Source: an uncultured Mailhella sp. (GTDB lineage Bacteria; Desulfobacterota; Desulfovibrionia; Desulfovibrionales; Desulfovibrionaceae). Taken from it: DNA of 32,554 bases. The stretch is from NCBI GenBank assembly GCA_910578585.1, contig CAJTRG010000016.1, positions 1 to 32,554 on the forward strand, given 5' to 3'. The notes beneath the pieces are model-generated. The model ran no database searches, was not told the DNA's origin, and saw only the letters and a list, made by a program, of their open reading frames with translations. The stretch's first letter is position 1. Each line of letters begins with the position of its first letter. Below, one piece after another: positions 16,350 through 24,085 of this stretch. Both the position numbers and the translations under genes were made by a program.

Positions 16350-17142
16350 ATGCCTTTTTTCAAAATTTATTCTCATACGTATAAAAAAATCTACAAAGCA
16401 GTTTTCCTTTTTTCTTTTTTCTGTATTCCTGCAAATGCTTTTTCCGCTAATTTTTCCAGCTCCTCACCGCAAACTATAAATACAGATCGAACATTTGATA
16501 ATTACGTAGTTACACTCCCAAGTACAGGTACTGCATTAACAATAAATAATGCAGTATTAACGATTAATGGATCTTTATCCGGTGATACTGCTCTCGAGAC
16601 GGGAAGTACCTCTGTTATCACTTTAAGAGATTTTTCTCAAATAACAGCTAATGCTACAGGGATAAATAATGATGGCGGGAACTTAACAATCAATAATCTT
16701 TCTGACTTGTACATTGATGTAGCTGGAAATGTTTCTGCACATGGAATAGACAGTTCTAATGGTAAAACAACAATTACCGGTTATACCAACATCATTATAG
16801 CATCAGGAGCTGGAAGCCCTTCAATTGGTGTTTATTCAAGGAATAATTCTGCTGTTCAATTTAATAACGGATTAATGTTGATTCTGATAATGCAACCTTA
16901 AACACAGAAAATAATTCATCCATCACTGTCAATAATACTGCGCATCATATACAGCTTACAGGACACGTTATTGCTGACTCAAACTCTGCAGTTACTGCAA
17001 CATTCAATACAGCTCAATCTTTTTTACAGGGGTACTCAGATTAAACGACAGCCTTTACCTCTACGGAAACCTTGAAACGGGCTTTGCCGGTGATATTGAT
17101 AAAAAATGGAAAATCAACGCTGGCTTGCGCTGGAGCTTCTAA
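16350..17142 (+). pseudogene. Decayed autotransporter (signal peptide and passenger start, plus last barrel strand)
   Basis: The first 183 codons encode a signal peptide (VFLFSFFCIPANAFSA) and a Thr/Ser/Asn-rich repetitive passenger typical of beta-helix autotransporters (TALTINNAVLTINGSLSG). The frame then stops at 16901. Adding one A in the TTAA run near 16874 would continue the passenger as NNGL-NVDSDNATLNTENNSS and onward to 17044 in another frame. In the third frame, about 17032-17142 encodes RLNDSLYLYGNLETG and DIDKKWKINAGLRWSF, the classic last strands of an outer-membrane barrel with terminal Phe. So most of the passenger and barrel are gone: one frameshift plus an internal deletion with junction near 17030-17040. 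Confidence 0.8.
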
Positions 17143-17409
17143 AAATAACGTTTCGGAGCTTACGTCCTGTGAGCGCACTCACTCTCGCTTGCGAAAAGCG
17201 TGGTTCTTGCTTCGCTCCCTCTGTGTCACCTAATCACTTTTACGCTTATGGCTTTGCTATGCGTAAGTGCTAGATACGAGAACCTCAACTAGTTGTAAGT
17301 CTTAACTCTTCGAGTTGCCTAACAACTGTATGAGGGGCTCGCATTCCTGTGCTCTAAAATAACGCTCGGTCAAACGTCTTGTGCTCTTACAGCCACAATT
17401 CTTACTGAC
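17143..17409. other. Structured non-coding stretch after the pseudogene
   Basis: No coding frame stands out. Base use is more G/C-rich than the neighbours, and several imperfect palindromes lie in a row. One pairs CACTT and TACGC near 17246-17257 with GCGTAAGTG near 17262-17270, around a GGCTTTGC core that resembles the GGCAAAGCC mini-loop of the 111-nt repeat. Another spans about 17290-17334 (AGTTGT and AACTC against GAGTT and ACAACT). It may be a repeat array or the worn 3' flank of the autotransporter. Confidence 0.4.
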
Positions 17410-17414
17410 ATAAG

Positions 17415-17454
17415 AAAGGTTTGCTCAAAAAACTATTCAGGCAAACCTTTTTTA
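17415..17454 (+). terminator. Rho-independent terminator after the autotransporter locus
   Basis: AAAGGTTTGC (17415-17424) pairs with GCAAACCTTT (17441-17450) around a 16-nt loop, followed by a T-run. Confidence 0.8.
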
Positions 17455-17470
17455 TACTGTCTTTCAATGT

Positions 17471-17498
17471 AAAAAAGACTTATGAAATACCATAAGCC
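17471..17498 (-). terminator. Terminator of tRNA-Arg
   Basis: On the minus strand GGCTTATG pairs with CATAAGTC (one G-U pair) around a 6-nt loop, followed by six T. It begins 12 nt past the tRNA 3' end. Confidence 0.7.
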
Positions 17499-17509
17499 CT
17501 TGAAATACA

Positions 17510-17586
17510 TGGCGCGCCTGACAGGAATCGAACCTGTGGCCTTAAACTCCGGAGGTTTACGCTCTATCCAACTGAGCTACAAGCGC
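17510..17586 (-). tRNA. tRNA-Arg, anticodon CCG
   Basis: A 77-nt cloverleaf including encoded CCA. The acceptor GCGCTTG pairs with CAGGCGC (one U-G pair). The D arm is GCTC/GAGC, the anticodon stem TAAAC/GTTTA with loop CTCCGGA, and the T arm ACAGG-TTCGAAT-CCTGT. The anticodon CCG reads the arginine codon CGG. It is a single transcription unit with its own promoter (17598-17626) and terminator (17471-17498), divergent from the cobalamin operon. Confidence 0.95.
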
Positions 17587-17597
17587 GCGAGGTAAGT

Positions 17598-17626
17598 ACT
17601 ATGCGATAAATTTACGCACTTGTCAA
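17598..17626 (-). promoter_or_regulatory. Promoter of tRNA-Arg
   Basis: On the minus strand a perfect TTGACA (17621-17626), 17-nt spacer, CATAGT (17598-17603), ending 11 nt before the tRNA 5' end. Confidence 0.6.
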
Positions 17627-17650
17627 ACAACTATAAAAAACAAATATCAC

Positions 17651-17681
17651 TTGACTAGGAATATGTTTTATGCAATATATT
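17651..17681 (+). promoter_or_regulatory. Candidate promoter of the cobalamin operon
   Basis: TTGACT (17651-17656), a long 19-nt spacer, TATATT (17676-17681), 28 nt before the first ATG. The 123-nt gap to the tRNA is too small and lacks the conserved B12-box pattern for a cobalamin riboswitch, so none is called. Confidence 0.35.
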
Positions 17682-17709
17682 TGTAAAAATCATTTATTTT
17701 GGGATTGAT

Positions 17710-18420
17710 ATGAAACTCGGTAAAGTATACGGCGTTGGAATTGGTTCCGGAAATCCTGAATATCTCACAATCCGCGCATACAATATTTTAAAAGAAGTTG
17801 ATACAATTTTTACAGTTATTTCAAAAAATGCCTGCGACAGTGTTTCCAAATCTGTGGTTGAATATGTAAAACCTCAGGGAAAAATTGAACTTCTTATTTT
17901 TAGTATGGCTAAAAATAAAGAAGAACGTGAAAGACAAGTTTTAGAAAATACAAACAAAATCCTTGCAGAATTGGAACAGGGAAAAAATATAGCTTTTGCA
18001 ACGCTCGGCGATTCCATGACATACAGCACTTTTGGCTATATTTACGAAATTATCAAAACAAAACACCCGGATATTGAAATTGAAATTGTTCCCGGCATCA
18101 ATTCTTTTTCCACCCTTTCAGCTAAAAGTAAAAAAATTCTGGTTGAAAATCGTCAAACACTCCATGTTATCCCTGCCTTTAAAGAAGAAGATATTGACAG
18201 CATTGAATTTCCAGAAAATTCAACCACCATTTTACTGAAAACCTACCGCACCCGAAGCGCGCTGATAAAACGTTTACAAAAAGAAAAAGCAGAATATCCG
18301 CACATAGAAATTGTTTACGGTGAACATTTAGGACTTGAGGGCGAACGTTTAGCCTATTCCCTGGAAGAAATTGAAACAATACCTGAAACATATCTTTCTA
18401 TGATTATGGTGAAAAAATAA
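17710..18420 (+). CDS. cbiL: Cobalt-factor II C20-methyltransferase
   Basis: Adds a SAM methyl group at C-20 of cobalt-factor II (precorrin-2 in the aerobic route), an early step of corrin ring synthesis. The 236-residue protein has the tetrapyrrole methyltransferase fold: glycine-rich GVGIGSGNPEYLTIRAYNIL at the N-terminus, ATLGDSMTYSTFGYI (the GDP-type SAM loop with Ser in place of Pro), and IVPGINSFSTLSA. With CbiD and CbiG encoded downstream the anaerobic cobalt-early version is meant, so CbiL is the better name than CobI. It is first in a seven-gene operon; its stop overlaps the next ATG by 1 nt (TAATG). Confidence 0.9.
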   Translation: MKLGKVYGVGIGSGNPEYLTIRAYNILKEVDTIFTVISKNACDSVSKSVVEYVKPQGKIELLIFSMAKNKEERERQVLENTNKILAELEQGKNIAFATLGDSMTYSTFGYIYEIIKTKHPDIEIEIVPGINSFSTLSAKSKKILVENRQTLHVIPAFKEEDIDSIEFPENSTTILLKTYRTRSALIKRLQKEKAEYPHIEIVYGEHLGLEGERLAYSLEEIETIPETYLSMIMVKK

Positions 18421-19076
18421 TGCCAATACAATGGAATTTATCAGCAAGCGAAATTGAGAAAAAAAGCTTCTCTATTATTGAAGAAGAAGTTAAAAATACT
18501 CCCCTTGCCCTGCTCCCCAATCCGGAATGGCGCGTGGCAAGACGACTTATCCACACAACAGCAGATCTTCATATTGCAGATACCCTGACCTTTGCAGGCA
18601 AGCCCATTAAAGCAGGCATTGACGCTCTTTTAGCAGGAGCTCCCATTTTCTGTGACTCAAAAATGATACGTTCCGGGATTTCTCTGCAAAAGCTCAAAAC
18701 CATTAATCCTCAGTATTCTGAAGAACATATTTTATGTTCAATCAGCGACAGTGACGTTGTAGAAAAAGCCAAAAAAGAAAACAGAACACGGGCTCTTTGC
18801 GCTGTTGAAAAGAATAAAGACAAGCTCAATAATGCAATTGTTCTGATTGGCAATGCACCTCTGGCTCTTGCCCAAATCTGCCAGTATGTTTTGGACGGAC
18901 AAATTAAACCCGCCCTTATTATTGGTATGCCTGTGGGCTTTGTCAATGTTGTGGAATCAAAAGAACTTTTAACCGGCTGTCCTCTTCCCTATATTTCTCT
19001 TTTAGGCCGCCGCGGCGGAAGTGCTCTGGCTGTAACCACGCTCCATGCCATTATGGAGAATATTTTAGAAAAGTAA
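18420..19076 (+). CDS. cbiC: Cobalt-precorrin-8 methylmutase
   Basis: Moves the methyl group from C-11 to C-12, forming cobyrinic acid. The 218-residue length is normal. The catalytic histidine is residue 45 in RRLIHTTADLHIADTL. The substrate-pocket segments PIKAGIDALLAGAPIFCDSKM and IIGMPVGFVNVVESKELL are canonical, followed by the typical GRRGGSALAVTTLHAIM end. Its ATG overlaps the cbiL stop, and the cbiD ATG follows its own stop after one base, so translation of the three is likely coupled. Confidence 0.94.
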   Translation: MPIQWNLSASEIEKKSFSIIEEEVKNTPLALLPNPEWRVARRLIHTTADLHIADTLTFAGKPIKAGIDALLAGAPIFCDSKMIRSGISLQKLKTINPQYSEEHILCSISDSDVVEKAKKENRTRALCAVEKNKDKLNNAIVLIGNAPLALAQICQYVLDGQIKPALIIGMPVGFVNVVESKELLTGCPLPYISLLGRRGGSALAVTTLHAIMENILEK

Positions 19077-19077
19077 T

Positions 19078-20226
19078 ATGCCAAATAAACATGCTCAAAA
19101 TCTTCGCTATGGATATTCTACTGGAGCATGTCTTTCAGCTCTTGCCTGTGGTTTATGGCAATTTTTACAAACAAATAACTGCCTTTCTGAAATTGAACTG
19201 ACCTTTCTGGACGGAAAAGAGAAAAAACTTCCGCTTCTCTGGGATAAAATCGACAGCGGAATTTTACAAATCCAAAAAGACGGGGGCGACGATCCAGACT
19301 GTACCCATTTAGCCATTTTATCCGCCAGCCTCTTGCAAAGTTCTCTTGAAAATGCTGTCAAGGAAGATTATCTTCTTTCTCTTGGGAGTGATACCCTTAT
19401 TCTTCATGCGACCCACGGCATAGGCCTTTGCACCCGTAAAGGGCTGGACTGCGAACAGGGGAAATGGGCAATCAATATTCACCCCCGTGAAATGCTGATA
19501 CGCAATCTGCAAAAATACGGCATGGGACAAAGTCAGGAAAAGCACGTTTGGCAGCTGAATATCGGCGTTGAAGACGGTGAAGAGCTGGCTAAAAAGACTC
19601 TCAATAAGAAATTAGGCATTATTGGCGGAATTTCTATTTTAGGCACAACCGGGCATGTCAAACCCTTCAGCCATGACGCCTACATCCAAACCATTCGTAT
19701 TTGTGTGCGGGGAATAAAACTGGAACAGGGCAATCATGTTGTTTTCGGAACAGGGGCACGAAGCCTGAAATCAGCAAAACAGCTTTACCCCATGCTTCCG
19801 GAAAACAGCTTTATCCCCATTGCTGATTTTATTGGCAAAAGCCTTGAAATTGCCAAAGAAGAACAAATTTCAGAAGTCAGTATTGCCTGCATGGCTGGAA
19901 AACTGTGCAAATATGCATGCAGGCAATTCTATACCCATGCCCATAAGGAAGAACAGGATTTATCTCTGCTTTTCGCGCAAATTGAAGAACTTTCCTTTGC
20001 TCCCGATGATATTTTGAATAATTCCTGGAAAAAGGCACAGTCTGTGCGTGAAATTTTATGTTCTTTTACTGAAAAGGCTCAATTTCGCATACTTGAAGCC
20101 CTTGCCCCAAAAGCGCTTCATTTCTTTCAATCAATCCATAATACTGCCCATTTTCATTTGCTTATCTGCGATTTTGATGGAAATATTCTTATGAACATTG
20201 ATAGTGAGAAAAAGAATGCAGACTAA
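19078..20226 (+). CDS. cbiD: Cobalt-precorrin-5B C1-methyltransferase
   Basis: Methylates C-1 of cobalt-precorrin-5B, a step special to the anaerobic pathway. The 382-residue CbiD shows RYGYSTGACLSALACGL at the N-terminus, DGGDDPDCTH, GIGLCTRKGLDCEQGKWAINI with the PREM motif, and GGISILGTTGHVKPFSHDAY. These are recognisable CbiD blocks with some substitutions. The last ten bases carry the start of the next gene, so the two overlap. Presence of cbiD is strong evidence for the cobalt-early route. Confidence 0.93.
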   Translation: MPNKHAQNLRYGYSTGACLSALACGLWQFLQTNNCLSEIELTFLDGKEKKLPLLWDKIDSGILQIQKDGGDDPDCTHLAILSASLLQSSLENAVKEDYLLSLGSDTLILHATHGIGLCTRKGLDCEQGKWAINIHPREMLIRNLQKYGMGQSQEKHVWQLNIGVEDGEELAKKTLNKKLGIIGGISILGTTGHVKPFSHDAYIQTIRICVRGIKLEQGNHVVFGTGARSLKSAKQLYPMLPENSFIPIADFIGKSLEIAKEEQISEVSIACMAGKLCKYACRQFYTHAHKEEQDLSLLFAQIEELSFAPDDILNNSWKKAQSVREILCSFTEKAQFRILEALAPKALHFFQSIHNTAHFHLLICDFDGNILMNIDSEKKNAD

Positions 20227-21469
20227 TCATCAAGAAAAACCCATTTGTATTTATTCCTGCGGCATAGAATTTTCTGTAACAGAAAAATTACTGCATCTTC
20301 TTGAAAATGCAGACTATATTTACGGCTCAAAAAAACTTTTTGCTCTTTTGCCAAAGCACCACGCTGAAGAAATTGCGATTTCAGCTAAAGCTCAGGAACA
20401 GGCAAAAGATATTCTTGCCTTGGCCAAGGACAAAAAAATCCTCGTGCTTTGCAGCGGCGACAGCCTTTATCATGGCTTTGGCTCAACACTTATCAACCTT
20501 TGCCCCAAAGAAAAGCAAGAAAATTTATTTGAAATTATCCCCAATATTACAGCATTTCAAGCTCTTTGCACAAAATGCAGACTGCCCTGGCAGGAAGCAG
20601 AACTTTTTACTGCCCATTTTCAAAAGGAATTGCCTGTACGAAAAATGGCAAACAGCAAACTTGCGATTATTTACGGAGGCAGCAAATATCCCGCCCAAGT
20701 GATTGCTCAGGAAATTCTTGAGTTTTCCCCTCAGCAGGAAAATCGTCAAGGCATTTTTGCTGAAAATTTAGGCATACAAGATGAAAAAATACTTGAAACA
20801 AGCCTTAAAGAAATTACCGCACTAAATGCTTGCCCAACCTCTATTCTTGTGCTTCTTCCTTTTGAAAATACAGAAGAAAACAGCTTGGTGCACCAGAAGG
20901 AAAATTGCCTGACGCTGGGTCTTTCAGAAGAAATTTTCAGCAAAGAAAACAATCTCATCACTGCTGCTGATTGCCGTGCCATTATTCTTTCCCGTTTCTG
21001 CCTTGAAAAAGATGGCATTTTTTGGGATTTAGGGGCTGGAAGCGGATCTGTTGGGCTTGAAGTTGCAGGACTTACCAATATGCAGGTTTTTGCTGTTGAA
21101 AAAAATGAAAATCGCATTGAACACATCAAATACAATAAGCAAAAACTGGGTATTTCCAATTATACAGCCATTTGCGGTGATATTCTCGAAACTATCCCCA
21201 CACTGCCCAAAGCAAATAAAATTTTTATTGGCGGAGGAGGAAAAGATCTTCCTGCTATTTTAGACAGATGCAAGGAATATGCACAGGAGAATGCCCGTAT
21301 CATTGTCAGCTGCGTCACTTTGGAAACCTATCATGCACTGTACCAATACAATAATCTTAACCGTCTGGATTTATTACAAATCAACATAAGTTCAGAACAG
21401 GAAATTGCAAAAAATTACCACCATTTTAAACCCAATAACACAGTATATTTATTTATTTTTCAAAAATAA
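20216..21469 (+). CDS. cbiET: Fused CbiE-CbiT: cobalt-precorrin-7 C5-methyltransferase and C15-methyltransferase/decarboxylase
   Basis: A 417-residue two-domain protein. Residues 1-205 are CbiE-like and residues 230-417 CbiT-like. CbiT is canonical, with SAM motif IFWDLGAGSGSVGLEVAGL near residue 270 and FIGGGGKDLPAILD. The CbiE half is unusual. The usual glycine-rich first loop is reduced to IYSCGIEFSVTEKLL, the SGDP loop reads SGDSLYHGFG, PGVSS reads PNITAFQ, and the SLHGR motif reads TAHFQKE. LPWQEAEL and FAENLG keep it recognisable. Together the two halves methylate C-5 and C-15 and remove the C-12 acetate carboxyl. The ATG at 20216 is chosen over TTG at 20198; it overlaps cbiD by 11 nt. 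Confidence 0.88.
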   Translation: MQTNHQEKPICIYSCGIEFSVTEKLLHLLENADYIYGSKKLFALLPKHHAEEIAISAKAQEQAKDILALAKDKKILVLCSGDSLYHGFGSTLINLCPKEKQENLFEIIPNITAFQALCTKCRLPWQEAELFTAHFQKELPVRKMANSKLAIIYGGSKYPAQVIAQEILEFSPQQENRQGIFAENLGIQDEKILETSLKEITALNACPTSILVLLPFENTEENSLVHQKENCLTLGLSEEIFSKENNLITAADCRAIILSRFCLEKDGIFWDLGAGSGSVGLEVAGLTNMQVFAVEKNENRIEHIKYNKQKLGISNYTAICGDILETIPTLPKANKIFIGGGGKDLPAILDRCKEYAQENARIIVSCVTLETYHALYQYNNLNRLDLLQINISSEQEIAKNYHHFKPNNTVYLFIFQK

Positions 21470-21483
21470 AAATAGGATTGTTT

Positions 21484-24069
21484 ATGCCATTAGTTCAAAT
21501 AGTTGGAGCAGGCCCGGGAGCTGAAGACCTCATCACCGTAAGGGGCATGCAAGCTTTAAAAGAAGCTGATTTTGTCTTATATGCAGGTTCACTCGTCAAT
21601 CCTGCATTGCTTGGCTACTGCAAAGAAACATGCGTGATTAAAGACAGTTCCTCCATGAATTTGGAAGAGCAAGTTGAACATATGCTTTCTTTTGCCATGG
21701 ACGGAAAAAATGTTGTTCGTCTGCACACAGGCGACCCTTCACTCTATGGTGCGATCAATGAGCAAATTCATCTTTTAAAACAACATGATATAGAAATAAA
21801 AATTATTCCGGGCGTCAGCAGCGCTTTTGCCGCAGCAGCGGAACTTGGCATTGAACTCACCTCTCCGGAAGCCAGCCAAAGCGTTGTCCTGACAAGAACT
21901 CCCGGACGCACCCCCATGCCTGAGAAAGAAAAAGCCAGCACCTTTGCCAAAACAGGTGCAACCCTCGTCTTTTTCCTCAGCACTGGAAAAATTGCCGAAC
22001 TTATGCAGGATTTGCACGAAAACGGCGAACTTCCTCTTGATACGCCTGTGGCTGTTGTCTATCGCGCCACCTGGCAGGAACAGCAAATTCTGCACGGAAC
22101 ACTGGAAGATATTGCTCAAAAAGTGCATAATGCCGGTTTTGGCAGACAAGCCCTTATTTTTGTGGGAAAAGCTTTGCAAGGCAATCAAAGTTCAACAAGT
22201 TCAAAACTTTATGCAAAAGACTTTTCCCATGGCTACAGAAACTTTTTGCCTCATGAAACCTTTTATGGCACATGCGCTCTTTATGCATTCAGCAAGCAAG
22301 GTTTAGCCAAGGCAAAAGAAATTATCCAAGGTTTGCAGCTGCCCTGTACGCTTTATTCTGTGTATGAAGACGAAAGTGCGTTGCCCATTGAACAAGGTCA
22401 AATTCAGGAACTTATTCAAATGCAGTGGGCAGAATACGATGCACACATTTTTATCGGTGCAGCTGGCATTGCTGTTCGCAGTATTGCACCTTGTTTAACC
22501 CGCAAGAGCCTTGACCCGGCTGTTGTTTCCTGCACAGACACTGGAAATTATTGTATCAGCCTTGTGTCCGGACATATTGGCGGAGCAAACAGGCTGGCAC
22601 GCAAAATTGCCCGCATCACAGGCGGACAAGCCTGCATCAGCACTGCCACCGATACGCATGGTCTCACAGGCATTGATGAAATCGCCATGCTTGAGCAAGC
22701 ACGGATTTTAAATCCAGAGACCATAAAGACCATCAATTCTGCTTTACTGCATAAGACCGAACTTGCCTTTATCGGCAAGAAAAGTATTTTTGACAAATAT
22801 TTCCAAAATTCTTCTATCAGCTATTGCACTGAAAATACAAGGGATTTGCCTTGCATTTATTGGGATGCAACTCCGGAAGAGGCTCAATCTGAAAACAATT
22901 TGTATATTGAAACAAAGGCTTTTGTCCTCGGTATTGGCTGCAAAAAAGATACTGAGCCAAGTCTGCTGAAACAAACAGTTGAACAATTTTTACAAGAACA
23001 CAACCTCACTAGGGCGCATATTGCAAAAATCACCAGCTGTACCCGCAAAAAAGATGAAAAAGCCATTCTTGAACTTGCAAAAGAGCTGAATATTGCTGTG
23101 GAATTTTATGCAGAAGAAGAATTAAACCAAATAGATATCCCCAATCCTTCCCATAAGGCGGCACAGGAAATCGGCACAAAATCTGTGGCAGAAGCTTCCT
23201 GCCTCATGGGTGCAAGCTATCCCCAGACAAAACGCCTTTATGTGGAAAAAACGCGCTATCATGGATGTATTACTTTGGCTCTTGCCCGCTTGCCCCATGC
23301 AAGCCAAAAGTCTCAGGGAATTATGAGCGTTGTGGGACTTGGTTCCGGCTCTCATAAACACATTACGCCAGAAGTGATGAATTGTATCAAAGAATGTGAT
23401 ATTATAGCAGGTTACACACCTTACGTTGATTTTATCCGTTCTATTCTGGGCAATAAACCCATTATCCAAAACGGCATGATGGGTGAAATGGAACGCTGCC
23501 AAAAAGCCATGCAGGAAGCCGCTAAAGGCAAACACGTGTGCATGGTTTGTTCTGGTGACCCCGGCATTTTGGCTATGGCAGGCTTACTTTTGGAACTGCA
23601 TAAAAATATGCCGGAATTTCAAAATGTGGATATAAAAATTTATGCAGGCATAACCTCTGCAAATATTGCGGCGGCAAGTCTTGGCGCGCCACTGCAAAAC
23701 GGTTTCTGTCTGGTCAGCCTGTCCGATTTGCTGGTTCCCAGTGAAGAAGTTCGTCAAAATCTTCAGGCTGTGGCAAAAAGTGCCCTGCCCATTAGCCTGT
23801 ATAATCCTGCCGGCAAAAAGCGCCGTGAACTGCTCCATGAAGCAATTTCCATTTTCAGCCAGGAACGCGGCGAAGATACCCTTTGTGCCTATGTCAAAAA
23901 TGCCGGGCGCGAAACAGAAAGCAAATGGATCGGCACACTGAAAAACCTGCCCTCTGATGAAATAGATATGTCCACCCTGCTCATTATTGGAAGCAAACGC
24001 ACCCAATTTGACGGCAGCTACCTTTTTGAAGCGCGCGGATATATGGATAAATACGGAGAGAAGAAATAA
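21484..24069 (+). CDS. Trifunctional CbiF-CbiG-CbiH fusion
   Basis: An 861-residue protein joining three consecutive pathway enzymes. Residues 1-250 are CbiF (cobalt-precorrin-4 C11-methyltransferase: IVGAGPGAEDLITVRG, HTGDPSLYGAI, IPGVSSAFAAAAELG). Residues 260-605 are CbiG (cobalt-precorrin-5A hydrolase, which opens the lactone and releases acetaldehyde: IFIGAAGIAVRSIAP, SLVSGHIGGANRLARKIA, FVLGIGCKK, ASCLMGA). Residues 612-861 are CbiH (cobalt-factor III C17-methyltransferase and ring contraction: VVGLGSGSHKHITPE, VCSGDPGILAMAGLL). All three look complete. ATG at 21484 has AGGA about 7 nt upstream. Two-domain fusions of these families are known; I cannot say from sequence alone how common the F-G-H order is. 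Confidence 0.92.
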   Translation: MPLVQIVGAGPGAEDLITVRGMQALKEADFVLYAGSLVNPALLGYCKETCVIKDSSSMNLEEQVEHMLSFAMDGKNVVRLHTGDPSLYGAINEQIHLLKQHDIEIKIIPGVSSAFAAAAELGIELTSPEASQSVVLTRTPGRTPMPEKEKASTFAKTGATLVFFLSTGKIAELMQDLHENGELPLDTPVAVVYRATWQEQQILHGTLEDIAQKVHNAGFGRQALIFVGKALQGNQSSTSSKLYAKDFSHGYRNFLPHETFYGTCALYAFSKQGLAKAKEIIQGLQLPCTLYSVYEDESALPIEQGQIQELIQMQWAEYDAHIFIGAAGIAVRSIAPCLTRKSLDPAVVSCTDTGNYCISLVSGHIGGANRLARKIARITGGQACISTATDTHGLTGIDEIAMLEQARILNPETIKTINSALLHKTELAFIGKKSIFDKYFQNSSISYCTENTRDLPCIYWDATPEEAQSENNLYIETKAFVLGIGCKKDTEPSLLKQTVEQFLQEHNLTRAHIAKITSCTRKKDEKAILELAKELNIAVEFYAEEELNQIDIPNPSHKAAQEIGTKSVAEASCLMGASYPQTKRLYVEKTRYHGCITLALARLPHASQKSQGIMSVVGLGSGSHKHITPEVMNCIKECDIIAGYTPYVDFIRSILGNKPIIQNGMMGEMERCQKAMQEAAKGKHVCMVCSGDPGILAMAGLLLELHKNMPEFQNVDIKIYAGITSANIAAASLGAPLQNGFCLVSLSDLLVPSEEVRQNLQAVAKSALPISLYNPAGKKRRELLHEAISIFSQERGEDTLCAYVKNAGRETESKWIGTLKNLPSDEIDMSTLLIIGSKRTQFDGSYLFEARGYMDKYGEKK

Positions 24070-24085
24070 GGATAGCCTGCCTGCC

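Noticed and set aside
17587..17709. Cobalamin riboswitch before cbiL
   Set aside because: The gap is 123 nt, holds the tRNA and operon promoters, and shows no B12-box-like conserved stretch or long multi-stem fold.
23987..24085. Longer N-terminus for CbiA
   Set aside because: The extra 33 codons lie within the end of the CbiFGH gene in another frame; CbiA homology begins at the ATG at 24086, directly before the P-loop.
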